Shown piece after piece: positions 22,726 through 28,961 of a stretch of DNA of 31,873 nucleotides. Source of the stretch: a virus; IMG/VR virus record IMGVR_UViG_3300008117_000484, positions 1-31,873 of that record; one strand, 5' to 3'. The notes below the pieces were generated by a model. The model was not told the DNA's origin. It searched no databases and saw only the letters and a program-made list of their open reading frames with translations. How positions within the stretch are numbered: position 1 is the stretch's first letter; each line of letters begins with the position of its first letter. A program made the translations under genes and the position numbers.

Positions 22726-23595
22726 ATGAAAATTATCGTATCTAAAGAAGATAAAGATTATATTAACGAATGTCTTGAATCGGGTGAGGTTTTAAAAGAA
22801 GATCTTAGAAGATGGTTTAAAGAAAAATGGGTTGACGTTAGTAGAAAAGTTAAGGGTAAACACCCACCTTGTGGTAGAAAAGATGCTGACGGTAAAGCTT
22901 ATCCTAAATGTCGTCCATCAAAAAAAGTTTCAAAAGAAACACCAAAAACGGCTTCTTCTTATAGTAAAAAAGAGAAAAAGGCGATGACATCACAAAAAAG
23001 AAGAGCAGAAAAAAAAGACCCTAAAGTGGGTAAAGGAAATAAACCCACAATGACCCATTTTGATGAAAATCAACATGTTGACGAAAGAAGTAGAAGTTTT
23101 GCATTTACGAGAAAAAAAAGATTGTTTAGTCAACCTGAAAGAATGTCCAATCCACTTAGGTATAAAGAAGTTGATAGATTAAATGAAAATATGGAAAAAA
23201 GAATTATACTACAAATTTCAGAAGAACAATTTAAAAGATTGTTTGAATACAACGAAGAAACACCTGTGTTAATTTACGAAGACGAAGATGGTTCAGTTCA
23301 AAGTACGAATTTTGAATCCACAAACCTATTGAATGAAGCTGAATATCAAGGACGTAAAGTTCAATTAGGAAAAATCATGCAAGGAGACGTAAAGAAATTC
23401 AAAGTATATGTAAAAAACGATAAAGGTAAAGTTGTTAAAGTAAATTTTGGTTTTGGTGGTAAATCCGCTAAAGGTAAAAGAATGGTTATTAAAAAGAATA
23501 ACCCTAAAAGAAGAAAATCATTTAGAGCAAGACACAATTGTGACAACCCAGGTCCACGTTGGAAACCAAGATATTGGGCTTGTAGAACTTGGTAA
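22726..23595 (+). CDS. Two conserved phage domains joined (DUF5872-like plus C-terminal)
   Basis: 289 residues from the ATG at 22726, chosen because it forms TAATATG with the previous stop; the same frame is open further upstream but only overlaps the other gene. The N-terminal part (EKWVDVSRKVKGKHPPCGRK, then AYPKCRPSKK) has the W-V-D, CGR and YPKC spacing of DUF5872-type proteins (family name from memory). The middle holds EEQFKRLFEY, similar to the preceding protein's N-terminus. The C-terminal 85 residues (KFKVYVKNDKGKVVKVNFG, then RKSFRARHNCDNPGP and RYWACRTW) are a widespread, basic, Cys/Trp-containing phage domain, possibly nucleic-acid- or metal-binding. Function unknown. Confidence 0.68.
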   Translation: MKIIVSKEDKDYINECLESGEVLKEDLRRWFKEKWVDVSRKVKGKHPPCGRKDADGKAYPKCRPSKKVSKETPKTASSYSKKEKKAMTSQKRRAEKKDPKVGKGNKPTMTHFDENQHVDERSRSFAFTRKKRLFSQPERMSNPLRYKEVDRLNENMEKRIILQISEEQFKRLFEYNEETPVLIYEDEDGSVQSTNFESTNLLNEAEYQGRKVQLGKIMQGDVKKFKVYVKNDKGKVVKVNFGFGGKSAKGKRMVIKKNNPKRRKSFRARHNCDNPGPRWKPRYWACRTW

Positions 23596-23999
23596 TTAGT
23601 AATATATTACCTCGACCCCACATTCAAGGAGAAGTTGGTAGGATTTCGTTTGAGATTCAATCCATTTCTCCTTATTTTTTGTGGTACAATAATACCTCTA
23701 GCACAGTCCATACATGGTAAACCTGAAGTAAGATATATTGTTGAACCCTTCAGAGGTGTACCCACTCTAGCAGCGTTATATATTGCATTACGTTCAGCAT
23801 GTTCGAACCAAAAGTACTTTTCAGGTCTTTCCTGACGTTCTTTTTTTGAATCATCCATTCCCCTTGGAAATGAATTATAACCTGTAGAAAGTACCTCATT
23901 ATCTTCCCCAACGATAACCGCACCTATTTGTGTGGACTCATCTTTAGATTTTAGTTTAACTTGTTCCGCAATGTTTAAAAAATACTCAGTCCAATTCAT
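23596..23999 (-). CDS. dCMP deaminase, C-terminus frameshifted as sequenced
   Basis: Zinc-dependent deaminase converting dCMP to dUMP. With the start at 23999, the zinc motifs are HAE (67-69) and PCMDC (95-99), and ESTQIGAVIVG and TGYNSFPRGM are typical. After CARGIIVPQK the zero frame gives an atypical tail and stops at 23607. Adding one A at the A6 run (plus-strand T6, 23675-23680) gives NKEKWIESQTKS followed by YQLLLECGVEVIYY, a normal deaminase C-terminus, ending at 23596. So a base is missing, or the run is decoded by slippage. The ATG overlaps the SAP gene's stop as TAATG. An earlier in-frame ATG at 24029 lies inside the SAP gene and would add ten atypical residues. Confidence 0.85.
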
Positions 24000-24313
24000 T
24001 AAATTAATTTTTGTGGAGACCAATACCAAACCCTATCTTCTGAATATCTCCCAAGAGACCTACCTTCCTTTTTCTCTAAGATTTTACTGATTTGTAGTAA
24101 ATGTTCCCTATTATTTATGTCAATTCCAACCATGTAACCATTATTATCTTTTTGGTATAAAGTTTCCCTTAAGGGTTCAACATATTTTCCCTCGTCATAT
24201 AGTTTTAACATTTTAACCATTTCGTCCTTCTTCATTTTACATTCAATACCCCTTTCCAGTATTAGTTTTTGGAGAACGTCTTGTCTTAATTTACTATAAT
24301 CAACCTCATTCAT
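23999..24313 (-). CDS. SAP-domain small protein
   Basis: 104 residues. Residues 5-40 (YSKLRQDVLQKLILERGIEC, then KMKKDEMVKMLKLYDEG) follow the SAP helix-extended-loop-helix pattern, with a hydrophobic first helix, RG(I/L)xC turn, and a K-x-x-(M/L)-(V/L) second helix. SAP domains bind AT-rich DNA. The C-terminal half (GYMVGIDINNREHLLQISKI, then RVWYWSPQKLI) is compact and unassigned. It is first in a two-gene operon with dCMP deaminase behind a host-type promoter whose -7 box ends 4 nt before the ATG, so it may be an early or middle gene. Confidence 0.65.
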   Translation of the reverse strand: MNEVDYSKLRQDVLQKLILERGIECKMKKDEMVKMLKLYDEGKYVEPLRETLYQKDNNGYMVGIDINNREHLLQISKILEKKEGRSLGRYSEDRVWYWSPQKLI

Positions 24314-24317
24314 GGTT

Positions 24318-24349
24318 CAAATATACAAATAATTTTGGAATATACCAAA
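24318..24349 (-). promoter_or_regulatory. Bacteroidota-type promoter TTTG-N20-TATATTTG
   Basis: On the minus strand, TTTG (24349-24346), 20 nt, then TATATTTG (24325-24318), a full match to the Bacteroidota housekeeping pattern (-33 TTTG, -7 TAnnTTTG). The ATG at 24313 follows after 4 nt, so the transcript would be leaderless or nearly so. Confidence 0.65.
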
Positions 24350-24356
24350 AATAAAA

Positions 24357-24378
24357 AACCCCCGATTTCTCGAGGGTT
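24357..24378 (-). terminator. Rho-independent terminator after major capsid gene
   Basis: Stem AACCC-C-CGA with TCG-A-GGGTT (one mismatch) around loop TTTC. In the minus direction it is followed by TTTTTTATTTTT. It lies 22 nt after the capsid-gene stop (24401) and just upstream of the SAP/deaminase promoter, insulating the two units. Confidence 0.85.
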
Positions 24379-24400
24379 CTTTTATAGATAATGATTAAGA

Positions 24401-26167
24401 TTATCTTAATGTATCCAAACCAAATGATACTAAACCATGTACGTCGATTACACCGAAGTAACGGTTGTTCACCATTTTCTTCGCGTATCTTGTCATGATA
24501 CCCTTGATAGGAGTCATGTTGAATGGATTATACATTGTTGGAGTTAATTGTAAAGGTACATATGGAGCGTAAACATAACCAGCATCCAATAATGATTTAC
24601 CTTTATGACCAATCAATACTTTACCTGCTGGGAAGTAAGGATCACGATACACTTGGTAACGACCAGCTAATGTACCGATTTTCTCAATACCCATGTTGTA
24701 TTGATCTTGCTCTGGATGAGCGTTAGATACGTGGAAATATTCTAAATCATCGAATACTGCAGAAACTTCTGAAGATACAACAATCCAGTTAGCACCACCA
24801 CGTAATGTTGTTTTGTGGATTTGAGCTGAAACTTGGTTAATCTTAGTGATTAAAGTTTGATTCCAATCCTTTTGAGTGTAACCAGCAAATGCGTTACCGC
24901 CGTTACCGTATTTCCACTCATTGTAATCCCACTTAGCTTTCCATGCTGCACCTTTACGTAAGTCACGTAAGATTTCACGGTCAACTTCAGCTGCAATTTG
25001 CTCAGACAATAAAGCTGTTAATTCAGCTTCAGCGTCGATGTTGTGGAATGCACTAACGTCTTGTGCTAATTCTGGAGACCAGCTAGCTCTTAATTTTCTT
25101 TCAGTTACAGAAACTGTTACAGATTCTAAATCGAAAGAAACTTCACCAATTTGATCTTCGAATTCTAAGTTTGCGTAGTTTCTCCAAGTTGCTCTGAATT
25201 CAGAAGCTAATAATGTTGAACCACTTACTGTATAATCAGAAAATCCTGCTGTTGCATCATACTTTTGTAAATCAACTTGTACGTAGATTACACCGTCAGC
25301 ATCACAAATATTGTAATAACCACCTGTGTTTGCACCAGCACCAAATGATTTTGCACCATACTCTACAATACCTTTACCGTACTTTTGAGTTACGATATTG
25401 ATAGGTAAGTTAGCAGTTGCATCAACACCTAAGAAAGCTTGTAAGTTAGCGTCAGTTGTAACAACTTGTAATGAAGCTAAGAATTCTTCAGAATCCATTT
25501 CATGACCGTTAGGTCCGATTAATTTACCAGCACCACCTGCAGTGAAACCTGATAAAGCAAGAACTACATAAGATTTAGTAACACCTGTTGCTACTGAAGC
25601 TGCAGTTGTAACTACACCGTTAGAAAAAGTTGCGATACCGATAGAAGTACCAGTTACAACATCAAAAGAACCTTTTGAGTAATCAAAAAGACCTTGATCG
25701 TTTGCATCAGATGCTTCATAGAAACGGTCATACAAACTCTTTGCAGTTGAAGGATAACCCGCAGTTGCATCGTTGTTTGATGTTACACCGTTTGGACCAG
25801 AATATGGACTATAGTGACCATTTCCGTCTCTTTCTTGGATTTTAGGTACGAAGTAGAATAATTTACCGATTGGTAAGTTCATAGCTTGTACTGAAACGAT
25901 ATCGTTTGCTAATAATTTAGAGAAAACACGACGAATGATTGGGAAAACCACAGTCTCGAAAGAACCTGAAGCGTCAGAAACTGCTGCTTCATTGATTAAG
26001 TAAGATGCTTGGTTTTCGTACAATTGTGCGATGTTATCTTTTTGGTGACCGTCAAGACCTTCTAAAAAGCCTAATTCGTCCCATTTTTTGATGGTATCTT
26101 CTTTGATAACTCTAAGGTGCTTAAGACCGATGTTACCAACCATACCTGATTCTAATAATGCTCCCAT
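24401..26167 (-). CDS. 23: Major capsid protein, gp23-like
   Basis: 588 residues, HK97-fold capsid protein of the T4 type. T4-like landmarks are LRASWSPELAQDVSAFHNID then AEAELTALLSEQIAAEVDRE, TLAGRYQVYRDPYF, and the C-terminal DAGYVYAPYVPL with TPIKGIMTRYAKKM. T4 gp23 loses its first 65 residues through gp21 cleavage after an L-T-E site. Here YLINE|AAVSD, with E60 before the cut, sits in the equivalent place, just before the conserved FPIIRRVFSKLLANDIVSVQ region. A beta-rich insert of about 130 residues (about 160-290) makes it longer than T4 gp23 (521). It follows the scaffold gene by 29 nt with no promoter box of its own and ends at a strong terminator. Confidence 0.95.
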   Translation of the reverse strand: MGALLESGMVGNIGLKHLRVIKEDTIKKWDELGFLEGLDGHQKDNIAQLYENQASYLINEAAVSDASGSFETVVFPIIRRVFSKLLANDIVSVQAMNLPIGKLFYFVPKIQERDGNGHYSPYSGPNGVTSNNDATAGYPSTAKSLYDRFYEASDANDQGLFDYSKGSFDVVTGTSIGIATFSNGVVTTAASVATGVTKSYVVLALSGFTAGGAGKLIGPNGHEMDSEEFLASLQVVTTDANLQAFLGVDATANLPINIVTQKYGKGIVEYGAKSFGAGANTGGYYNICDADGVIYVQVDLQKYDATAGFSDYTVSGSTLLASEFRATWRNYANLEFEDQIGEVSFDLESVTVSVTERKLRASWSPELAQDVSAFHNIDAEAELTALLSEQIAAEVDREILRDLRKGAAWKAKWDYNEWKYGNGGNAFAGYTQKDWNQTLITKINQVSAQIHKTTLRGGANWIVVSSEVSAVFDDLEYFHVSNAHPEQDQYNMGIEKIGTLAGRYQVYRDPYFPAGKVLIGHKGKSLLDAGYVYAPYVPLQLTPTMYNPFNMTPIKGIMTRYAKKMVNNRYFGVIDVHGLVSFGLDTLR

Positions 26168-26196
26168 TTTAAAATATTGGTTTTAATTTTTATTTA

Positions 26197-27420
26197 TTAT
26201 TTTATTTTACTCATCATCTCCTTAATTCTTCTGAATTGAGGGTTCTCATATGCTTTAGACTCAGCTAAAACTTCAGTAGAAGAAGAAGTTGTTGGAGTGT
26301 TAGTGATTTTTTCGGCTACAGTTTCGGTTACTGTTGTTTTTGTTCCTAACTCAGCCTTTATTGTTTCGAATAAATTTTTAGATTCATTCATAGTTGAAAC
26401 TGAATCAAATCTCTTTAAAATATTCAATTTCTCTTGTTTTGTTGTAGTATGTTCAGTGAATAAACGAGTAGCGTAAGCTAAGTTCGCATTAAACACTGCA
26501 ACCTCATTTAATTTTTCTTTGAAAAGAACAAGGGCTTTCTTGTACTCAGCATTTTGCTTTTTCAAGTTTTCTACTTCCTCATTCATTTCATGACGACCAG
26601 CTTTGAACTTTTTACCTTGATTAGCAGGAACTCTAACGTCATTAGCGAAAGTACGAGAGGCTTCGGTAGCTTCAACTTCTTTAGGTTCTTCTTCTGATTC
26701 ACCTTCAGTAGCTTCAACTTCTTTTTCTTCTTCCTCTTCTTCGTCCATTTCGATTTCGTAGATAGTTTCTTCTTCCATAGATTCCTCTTCTTTAGATTCT
26801 TCTTTTTCTTCAGAAACTTCTTCTTCCATATTCCAATCTTCGTCAACTTCAGACTCTTCACCATCTAATTTGATGATATATTCGTCATCAGCTGTTTCAA
26901 GTTCAACATTATTTCCGTCTTTTTTAACTACGATACCATCTTCAGGTTTCATAGCTTTGAACACTTTCAATACTTCTTCGTCAGAAGCACCTGTCATGTC
27001 CATGACGTCTTCATCATCCATACCCATGTCGTCAGAAGGTAATTCTAATGAATCTTCAGAATCCATAGATTTATCATCCATTGATTCTTCATCACCCATT
27101 TCATCACCAACTTCTGAATCTAATGATTCAATGTCTTTGCTTGGTTCGTTATCGAGGTCGCCTTCATCTTCAGAATCGTCATCAGCTTCTTCATCATCAG
27201 CTGGTTGTTCTGACATATCTTTTTCTTCCTCTTCTTTAGGTTCCATAGACTCTTCTTCTGAAGCTTCTACTTTCTCCTCTTCTTCCAATGATTCTTTTAG
27301 CAAATCTTTAAGTTCTTCCTTCATAGTTGAAGCAAGTATACCTTTTGCATTTTGCTTTACTGCTTCTTCAAGATTCTGTACTTGAAGTAACGCTTGTTCT
27401 AAAATTGATTTTTCAGTCAT
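26197..27420 (-). CDS. 22: Prohead scaffold/core protein (gp22 position)
   Basis: 407 residues. The N-terminus is helical (SILEQALLQVQNLEEAVKQN), residues about 45-265 are an extreme Glu/Asp/Ser-rich acidic block, and the C-terminal third is a coiled-coil-like helix ending PQFRRIKEMMSKIK. Acidity, length, and position between the prohead protease and capsid gene fit the T4 core protein gp22, which fills the prohead and is degraded by gp21. The end resembles the RIKKLM-type C-termini of proteins at 8045-8539 and 8918-9646. A TATTTATA box lies 26 nt upstream, probably driving both scaffold and capsid genes. The homology to gp22 is by position and composition, not by recognisable motif. Confidence 0.75.
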   Translation of the reverse strand: MTEKSILEQALLQVQNLEEAVKQNAKGILASTMKEELKDLLKESLEEEEKVEASEEESMEPKEEEEKDMSEQPADDEEADDDSEDEGDLDNEPSKDIESLDSEVGDEMGDEESMDDKSMDSEDSLELPSDDMGMDDEDVMDMTGASDEEVLKVFKAMKPEDGIVVKKDGNNVELETADDEYIIKLDGEESEVDEDWNMEEEVSEEKEESKEEESMEEETIYEIEMDEEEEEEKEVEATEGESEEEPKEVEATEASRTFANDVRVPANQGKKFKAGRHEMNEEVENLKKQNAEYKKALVLFKEKLNEVAVFNANLAYATRLFTEHTTTKQEKLNILKRFDSVSTMNESKNLFETIKAELGTKTTVTETVAEKITNTPTTSSSTEVLAESKAYENPQFRRIKEMMSKIK

Positions 27421-27446
27421 TGTGAAAATTTGTTATTTTTATTACA

Positions 27447-27454
27447 TATAAATA
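27447..27454 (-). promoter_or_regulatory. Candidate late promoter box TATTTATA
   Basis: Exact TATTTATA on the minus strand, 26 nt before the scaffold ATG at 27420, directly after a 7-bp hairpin (27457-27476). Confidence 0.6.
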
Positions 27455-27456
27455 CT

Positions 27457-27476
27457 CGAGTTTAGAGAAAAACTCG
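27457..27476 (-). other. Hairpin upstream of scaffold promoter
   Basis: Perfect 7-bp arms CGAGTTT and AAACTCG (27457-27463, 27470-27476) with a 6-nt loop, 31 nt after the protease stop. There is no T-run after it on the minus strand, so it is not a standard terminator. It could be an mRNA 3' end stabiliser or a protein-binding site next to the late box. Confidence 0.4.
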
Positions 27477-27507
27477 GTTTATTAATATTCCAGCCGTTAA
27501 AATTTCT

Positions 27508-28191
27508 TTATTTGGATAAAAATCTATCTAAACCTCCCATCAATTTTACCATTCTATCATCCAACGATGGTTTCTTTTCTTCGGATTCTTGATACTGCTC
27601 TCTTTCCGAAGGGTCAGAAAAAACATACGCTCCTGGTGTTGATGGTGATGATACTAAATCAAAACAAACCAATTCGAAGTCGTCCTGAACTATGTTTTGA
27701 CCTTTAACGTTTTTAAGTGAACCCACACCACGAGAAGATATTCCTAAAGTGGCTCCATTCATTAATAACATTGCGGCTTGGTCACCCTTAGTTGATACAA
27801 TACCCATTTTTCTCCAACCTGGAGAAGTGAATAATTTTATTTTACCCATTAGGATTTTACCATCCCACCATGTTTCAAGAATTGAATGTGAAACTCTATC
27901 TAAATCGATAAGTGAAGAAGAAGGATGATTTAATTCATTTAAAGCTCCTCCTTTTTTAATAAGTGTTTGGTATTTTTCGTTTTCTCTTTTTAATAAAACT
28001 TCAGGATAGATTCTTCCGTTTTTATTTGGAGTGTCGTATTTTTGTAACACAGCATAAAGAATTAGGTCTTGTGAAAAGTCCATTTCTTTAGCCTCTCTAA
28101 TAATTTGTTTATTCTCTTCTGGTGAAACGTGACCAGCATCGTATTCAATTAAAATACCATGTCCGGTATCTTTCGGTCCCAATATCTTCAT
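27508..28191 (-). CDS. 21: Prohead maturation protease, gp21-like
   Basis: 227 residues, the size of T4 gp21. NGRIYPEVLL precedes LNELNHP (His89, catalytic candidate), then RVSHSILETWWDGKILMGKI, and TLGISSRGVG (Ser152 or Ser153, nucleophile candidate), as in the herpes-type/HK97-type prohead serine proteases that include gp21. It cleaves scaffold and capsid precursors inside the prohead at hydrophobic-x-Glu sites in T4. Its neighbours are the unknown 141-residue protein upstream and the scaffold downstream, the canonical T4-like order. A TATTTATA box lies 16 nt before the ATG. Confidence 0.9.
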   Translation of the reverse strand: MKILGPKDTGHGILIEYDAGHVSPEENKQIIREAKEMDFSQDLILYAVLQKYDTPNKNGRIYPEVLLKRENEKYQTLIKKGGALNELNHPSSSLIDLDRVSHSILETWWDGKILMGKIKLFTSPGWRKMGIVSTKGDQAAMLLMNGATLGISSRGVGSLKNVKGQNIVQDDFELVCFDLVSSPSTPGAYVFSDPSEREQYQESEEKKPSLDDRMVKLMGGLDRFLSK

Positions 28192-28207
28192 CTATAGATT
28201 TTATTAC

Positions 28208-28215
28208 TATAAATA
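28208..28215 (-). promoter_or_regulatory. Candidate late promoter box TATTTATA
   Basis: Exact TATTTATA on the minus strand, 16 nt before the protease ATG at 28191, in the 38-nt gap after the 141-residue gene. Confidence 0.6.
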
Positions 28216-28229
28216 CATCAATATCTCTA

Positions 28230-28655
28230 TTATTTTTTGGATTTATGAAAATTGAATAATTTTTTATCTGTCAAACCATTTTCAATCACAGATGTGAGAA
28301 TATCTTTTACGTTATTTTTTACTTCTTTTGTTTTAACATCAAATTGTCTATTCACATACAAAGTAACCTCCATATTCATAAAGGATCTTTTTTCTAATTT
28401 AATTCCTTTAGTTCTGATATCTAAATCAACTATTGATTGTTGTTTAAACAAAGGATTTTTTAAATTATAGATTATTTCTTTAACTCGACGTCGAGATTTG
28501 TATATCATTTCCTCGAAATCATCAGACTCATTTTCTGGTTGTAACCAAGAATTAAATTTCAAATAAATGGTTTTAAGATTTCTAAAATCTACGGTCCCAT
28601 ACCCGATTTTAACATCATTGTACGTCCCTAAAGGGATATACTTTCCGGTTTTCAT
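28230..28655 (-). CDS. Unknown protein of head module
   Basis: 141 residues, basic, mixed alpha/beta, with no recognised family. It contains VDFRNLKTIYLKFNSWLQPE in the N-terminal half and a basic helix (YKSRRRVKEIIYNL) in the middle; the C-terminus is Lys-rich (FNFHKSKK). It sits between the bS21 gene (divergent from it) and the protease gene in the head cluster. There is no exact TATTTATA box in the 102-nt divergent gap before it. A small head assembly or connector protein is possible; no motif supports a specific role. Confidence 0.6.
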   Translation of the reverse strand: MKTGKYIPLGTYNDVKIGYGTVDFRNLKTIYLKFNSWLQPENESDDFEEMIYKSRRRVKEIIYNLKNPLFKQQSIVDLDIRTKGIKLEKRSFMNMEVTLYVNRQFDVKTKEVKNNVKDILTSVIENGLTDKKLFNFHKSKK

Positions 28656-28757
28656 TATTTCAACATATTATAAAATTTTATGGTGTAATTAAAAAATACA
28701 TAAAATTTATTAAAATACCAAAAAAATTTTCATATATTTGTGATATACTTATATTAT
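28656..28757. promoter_or_regulatory. Divergent AT-rich intergenic region
   Basis: 102 nt, almost pure A/T, between the 141-residue gene (minus) and bS21 (plus); the longest gene-free stretch in the window. It holds a TATATTTG -7 box for bS21 (28733-28740). I see no exact late box for the minus-strand gene and no clear -33 TTTG. Confidence 0.5.
28733..28740 (+). promoter_or_regulatory. Host-type -7 box for bS21 gene
   Basis: TATATTTG exactly fits the Bacteroidota TAnnTTTG -7 element, 17 nt before the ATG at 28758. A TTTG at the usual -33 distance is not seen, so the promoter may be weak or activator-dependent. Confidence 0.45.
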
Positions 28758-28949
28758 ATGATTATAATCAATTTAAACAACGAAAAAAATATTGAATCTG
28801 CTTTAAGAACTTATAAACAAAAAGTTCAAAAAACAAAACAAATTCAAAAATTAAGGGAAAGACAAGAGTTTGTAAAACCTTCTGTCAAAAAAAGAAGCCA
28901 ACGTTTAAAAGCTATCTATGTACAACAAATAAAAAATGGTCTTAATTAA
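28758..28949 (+). CDS. rpsU: Ribosomal protein bS21 (phage-encoded)
   Basis: 63 residues. MIIINLNNEKNIESALRTYK, then LRERQEFVKPSVKKRSQ, then KAIYVQQ matches bS21 in order, length and spacing: the short beta start, I-E-x-A-L-(R/K)-x-Y-K helix, R-x-R-Q-x-F-x-K-P-S centre, and K-A-x-Y-x-Q end of Bacteroidota bS21. The ATG at 28758 was chosen because residues before it do not fit the family. bS21 sits near the 3' end of 16S rRNA and, in Bacteroidota, helps hide the anti-Shine-Dalgarno sequence. A phage copy could replace the host protein and favour phage mRNAs. It is the only plus-strand gene in the head region, and its end overlaps a head gene. Confidence 0.92.
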   Translation: MIIINLNNEKNIESALRTYKQKVQKTKQIQKLRERQEFVKPSVKKRSQRLKAIYVQQIKNGLN

Positions 28950-28961
28950 GACCATTTTTTA
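28930..28961. terminator. Perfect palindromic bidirectional terminator
   Basis: A 32-bp perfect palindrome (arms AAAAAATGGTCTTAA and its complement, plus one outer T-A pair). In either direction it makes a hairpin flanked by A-run and T-run. It contains both stop codons and the last codons of the two convergent genes. Confidence 0.82.

Noticed and set aside
23591-23611. Inverted repeat GGTAAT/ATTACC between the convergent genes as a terminator.
   Set aside because: The stem is short and AT-rich with no T-run; it also lies in the restored deaminase 3' end.
23607-24029. Deaminase start at the ATG at 24029.
   Set aside because: It lies inside the SAP gene and adds atypical residues; the ATG at 23999 sits in a TAATG junction and begins the normal deaminase N-terminus.
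26870-27385. Ser-rich plus-strand open frame opposite the scaffold gene.
   Set aside because: It is the complement of Glu/Asp/Ser codons in the acidic scaffold; no independent signal.
658-28215. Reading plus-strand TATAAATA in front of minus-strand genes as T4-type late promoters pointing right.
   Set aside because: That orientation would point away from the adjacent start codons. With plus-strand genes included, the consistent sense-strand form is TATTTATA.
28740-28757. GTG start for bS21 at 28740.
   Set aside because: The six added residues do not fit the bS21 family, and the GTG lies within the end of the -7 box.
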